Below are positions 61,263-64,000 of a stretch of DNA of 64,000 nucleotides, in pieces. The number at the start of each line of letters is the position of its first letter. Within the stretch, counting starts at the first letter, position 1. The notes under the pieces are model-generated. The model did no database searches. It was given only the letters and a program-made list of their open reading frames with translations, and was not told where the DNA came from. Position numbers and translations under genes: made by a program. Source of the stretch: Circinella umbellata (taxonomy: Eukaryota > Mucoromycota > Mucoromycetes > Mucorales > Lichtheimiaceae); the NCBI GenBank assembly GCA_025093555.1, contig JAIWNF010000030.1, positions 372,001-436,000 of the forward strand, in the 5' to 3' direction.

Positions 61263-61925
61263 ATGGTGAATCAATCATCAACTTTAATATTATATTTATT
61301 AGTGCTTATTGTTGCATTTGTATCCTTGACCGTCTCATCATCAGTTATGCAGGAGAAAGACAAGCAACAACAACAAAAAGCCTTTTCATCATTGTCGTCG
61401 TCATCATCGTCAACAAAAAACAAAAATGAACCGCAGTTATTGTATGAACCCAATGCCCCCGATTATAGATGTCCTGAAGCCCAACAATCTTTATTTGACA
61501 AACTAGCAGTGGATGTCTCATTATCTACTTTTATGAGTGTTTTAACACAAGTAGAAAGTGTTTTAAAAATGGTCAATAACTCACAAGTAGAAGAACCATT
61601 TACCATCTTTGCTCCCATCAATCAAGCATTTGCTAATGAATTGACCATTTTCACTCATCAAGACATGGAAGTCCAATTGGAACCTTTTTTAAAAAACCAT
61701 GTAGTAACAAAAAAATTAACAGTAAAACAACTTGAAAAAACACAAGAATTAAAGACTTTATTAGAAGATGAAACAACTATTCAAGTCAAATATCATTTTC
61801 TGAGTCAACGAGTAGAACTGAATGATCTTGCTGAAGTGGACACGGACCACCCTATTATTGCAAACAATGGAATTGCTTACAAGATCAATAAGTTATTGCG
61901 CCCTATAAAGAAAGAAGAAGAATAA
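61263..61925 (+). CDS. Secreted fasciclin (FAS1) domain protein
   Basis: Single exon, 220 residues. N-terminal signal peptide or anchor, TLILYLLVLIVAFVSLTVSS, then a Ser/Gln-rich linker and one FAS1 domain from about residue 75: LFDKLAVDVSLSTFMSVLTQ, the H1 box PFTIFAPINQAFA, FLKNHVVTKKLTVKQL and the H2-like IIANNGIAYKINKLLRPI. FAS1 domains mediate cell adhesion at the wall or membrane. No C-terminal GPI signal is apparent (tail is KKEEE), so the protein is likely secreted or anchored by its N-terminus. ATG directly follows a T-rich leader. Confidence 0.88.
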   Translation: MVNQSSTLILYLLVLIVAFVSLTVSSSVMQEKDKQQQQKAFSSLSSSSSSTKNKNEPQLLYEPNAPDYRCPEAQQSLFDKLAVDVSLSTFMSVLTQVESVLKMVNNSQVEEPFTIFAPINQAFANELTIFTHQDMEVQLEPFLKNHVVTKKLTVKQLEKTQELKTLLEDETTIQVKYHFLSQRVELNDLAEVDTDHPIIANNGIAYKINKLLRPIKKEEE

Positions 61926-62785
61926 AAACAATAACAAAAAAGTCCCTGATCCGTTAACCCACACACATACAATTATAACTTTCTTTTTTCTTTTTACAAT
62001 AAATTCCTACAGCCTCCTCTTTTTTTTTTTCTCCTGTTTTTTTTTTTTTTGTCTACTTCCGAAATTGGTTGTATTATATGTAGTAACCATTTCCCAACAA
62101 AAACAAAAAAAATCTAACACCCTAGTTACCCTGTTCCCATAACAACAATAACAATAACAATATAACTCTTTACATCCAAAAAAAAATATAAAAAAATTAA
62201 AGTAGTGTAACAAAAAAAATATAAATAAAAAAATCTTTGTTACGGGTAACCCAAAAATTTCATCATTGGCGAAAAGAAGAAGAAAAAAAAATAAACACAA
62301 ATTACCTTGTACTACATAATTATTAAAAAAAAAAAGGTTGTCGGGTTCAATCGGCCGATATTTTTCTATGGTGTGGCGCATCGCCTTACCTATATATGGG
62401 TATTCCAGTTGTGATCCGAAAAGAAAAAAAGAAAACCTTGTGTTTATTGTAGTACATGTTTGAGATTTGGTTTTATTTATCCTTTTTTTTTTGGGGGGGG
62501 GAGGATGATAATAATAATTAACGATGATGATGATGATGATACTCTTAATGAACAAAGTAAACATTTAAGTTTATAATAGTATTTTTTTAAGCCAGACCAT
62601 GCGAAGATTATAATAGTAATATTTTTTTAGAAGAAAAAAGAAGTAAAAGATGTTATGAAAAAATGTGTCTTGAGATCTTTCTGGAAAAAGAAATGTGTTT
62701 TATTATTATTATTTTTATTATTTTTTATATTATCATTATTATTATTACTATTATTAGTATAAGTTATAATATCATAAGAAATAAG
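61926..62785. other. Convergent intergenic region
   Basis: 860 bases between stops. AT-rich with a GC-richer patch at 62340-62400 (CGGGTTCAATCGGCCGAT) whose minus strand reads LEYPYIGKAMRHTIEKYRP in an otherwise low-complexity ORF. The role is unknown and the patch was not called a gene. Confidence 0.5.
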
Positions 62786-64000
62786 TCAATATATCCCATT
62801 TGGGCATTGCTTTAATCTTGTTATGATACGTAATACAGCATCAGATAGTCCAAGAGGTTCGGATAATAAAATAGCTTGTCGAATACAATCAATAGAAGTA
62901 TCTCTTGTTAAAAGGAAAGGAATCATATCCAAAAAACCATGGCTTGCTGCGTAAATCAATGAAGGGTTATGACCATTGGAAACACATGGATTCATATTTC
63001 CTTTTCTTCTTAAACATTGAACAATGTCTAATTTACGTTGTTGCACAGCTTGATACAGTATGTCATTATTATTTATCGGATCCGTTTCCGTCATTTGTTG
63101 TTGTGTTCCCACGTCTTGTTGAGTATGAGAGGAAGAAAATCCTGCCCCGAGCAACAATTCCAAACATTCAATTCTGTTCCAGAATACTGCAAGTCGTATC
63201 AGATTGCTTTTGTTTATATTATTGTTTATTCTGTTGTCTTTGTTGTTGTCTTTATTGTCATTGTTTTTACTTTTTGAAATAATATTTGTTGTTGTTATGG
63301 ATTCTTGTTTATTGACCTTCATCATTAATTCATTTAAAATACTGGCACACCCACCTACAATACATTCTTCCATTACATTTCGTTGATCGACTTTATTGGG
63401 TATCCATAAAAGCTTGGTATTCTCGGGTAAATATTTTAATAAACATTTTGTACATTCAATACGACGATAGAATACAGATAAATGTAATGGTAATTGTCCT
63501 TGATTATCTTGAATATCCATACGTGCACCATATTTTAGTAATAATTCAACACATGCTGATTGATTAGAAAGAATAGCAGAATGTAAAGGTGTTTGACCAT
63601 GTTTATCTAATGCATTAATAATAGGATCAAGATCGATTTCATTGTTGCTGTTTTGTTGTTGTCGTAATAAAATAGCGTCTATGCCGTTTAAAAATCCGAC
63701 AGAAGCGGCAATATGTAAAGCTGTCGATCGGGCCGGTCCATGAGTTGTGGTTGAATCTAAATCTTCTTGGCGTAACAAGAGTTCAAGTGCGGATTCTGAT
63801 TTACTATAACAAGCCCAACATAATAAACTGAAATCTCGTTGAGTATCAACAATATTAGGTGATCCACCTGTGGTTAAATAACGTTCAAGGAGTGTTGGAT
63901 CTAATTTAACTTGTTTTTGTTGATGTTGTGGGTCGGTTGATAATGATAATGATGAACTAATAGATCGTTTTCGTTTTCGTTCAGTAGGTGAGGTAGGTGG
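62786..64000 (-). CDS. Ankyrin-repeat protein (5' end beyond window)
   Basis: Open without a stop from the window edge at 64000 to TGA at 62786-62788, so the protein is longer than the 404 codons seen and the true start is upstream. The visible N-part has PPTSPTERKRKRSISSS, a nuclear-localisation-like cluster, then ankyrin repeats: YLTTGGSPNIVDTQRDFSLL, RSTALHIAASVGFLNGIDAI, DKHGQTPLHSAILSNQSACV, NQGQLPLHLSVFYRRIECTK, followed by more degenerate repeats and a Gln/Asn/Lys-rich insert. A transcription cofactor or scaffold is possible; family not identified. Confidence 0.85.
   Translation of the reverse strand, partial: PPTSPTERKRKRSISSSLSLSTDPQHQQKQVKLDPTLLERYLTTGGSPNIVDTQRDFSLLCWACYSKSESALELLLRQEDLDSTTTHGPARSTALHIAASVGFLNGIDAILLRQQQNSNNEIDLDPIINALDKHGQTPLHSAILSNQSACVELLLKYGARMDIQDNQGQLPLHLSVFYRRIECTKCLLKYLPENTKLLWIPNKVDQRNVMEECIVGGCASILNELMMKVNKQESITTTNIISKSKNNDNKDNNKDNRINNNINKSNLIRLAVFWNRIECLELLLGAGFSSSHTQQDVGTQQQMTETDPINNNDILYQAVQQRKLDIVQCLRRKGNMNPCVSNGHNPSLIYAASHGFLDMIPFLLTRDTSIDCIRQAILLSEPLGLSDAVLRIITRLKQCPNGIY

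Noticed and set aside
62007..62564. 185-codon minus-strand ORF with a non-repetitive piece LEYPYIGKAMRHTIEKYRP
   Set aside because: Most of it is poly-Lys, poly-Phe and other homopolymer translation in a convergent spacer; the good piece is only about 25 residues.

Overview
The window looks like nuclear DNA of a Mucoromycota fungus, probably Mucorales. It is strongly AT-rich. Genes are dense on both strands, with many short GT-AG introns (mostly about 50-250 bases), homopolymer-rich intergenic DNA and serine/asparagine/glutamine-rich regulators. The giant hybrid histidine kinase, the SteA-type Ste12 and remnants of a LINE family typical of mucoralean genomes fit this. No tRNA or rRNA gene was recognised. 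All identifications are by eye.

Layout. 1-177: last exons of an unidentified + gene. 856-2026: two-domain sulfurtransferase. 3057-3916: SNU13, with a probable intronic box C/D snoRNA. 4680-14630 (-): a protein of about 2,500 residues combining a pseudokinase, STAND-type ATPase, TPR-like region, GAF, histidine kinase and receiver. 14631-21683: gene-poor, holding a decayed inverted-repeat element, a hairpin and an inverted duplication coding small basic proteins. 21684-34213: Kelch/BTB protein, alpha/beta hydrolase, Mago nashi, an Nhp10/TFPT-like HMG-box protein, the GPI de-N-acetylase PIG-L, RNA polymerase III subunit RPC4 and an unknown basic protein. 35607: a very short secreted-peptide ORF.

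36800-45010 is a mobile-element island. It has a large element with long inverted repeats and subterminal repeats around a damaged multi-exon gene, then two tandem truncated LINE 3' ends. 45378-64000 returns to housekeeping genes: a C1 + dysferlin-domain peroxin-like membrane protein, PRP19, a p47/Shp1 UBX adaptor, N-myristoyltransferase, an Rcf2-like HIG1 protein, intronless STE12, a secreted fasciclin protein and an ankyrin protein that runs off the end.

Several genes share pathways. SNU13, PRP19 and Mago act in splicing or the exon junction complex. The hybrid kinase, the Kelch/BTB protein and Ste12 are signalling genes. PIG-L and NMT act in lipid anchoring. Fungal neighbours need not be co-regulated, so this is only noted.

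The observations most worth following are the intronic snoRNA in the gene for its own core binding protein, the apparent 2-base microexon in the dysferlin-domain gene, the inverted-repeat element carrying a putative nuclease-like protein family, and the degenerate kinase head of the hybrid histidine kinase.
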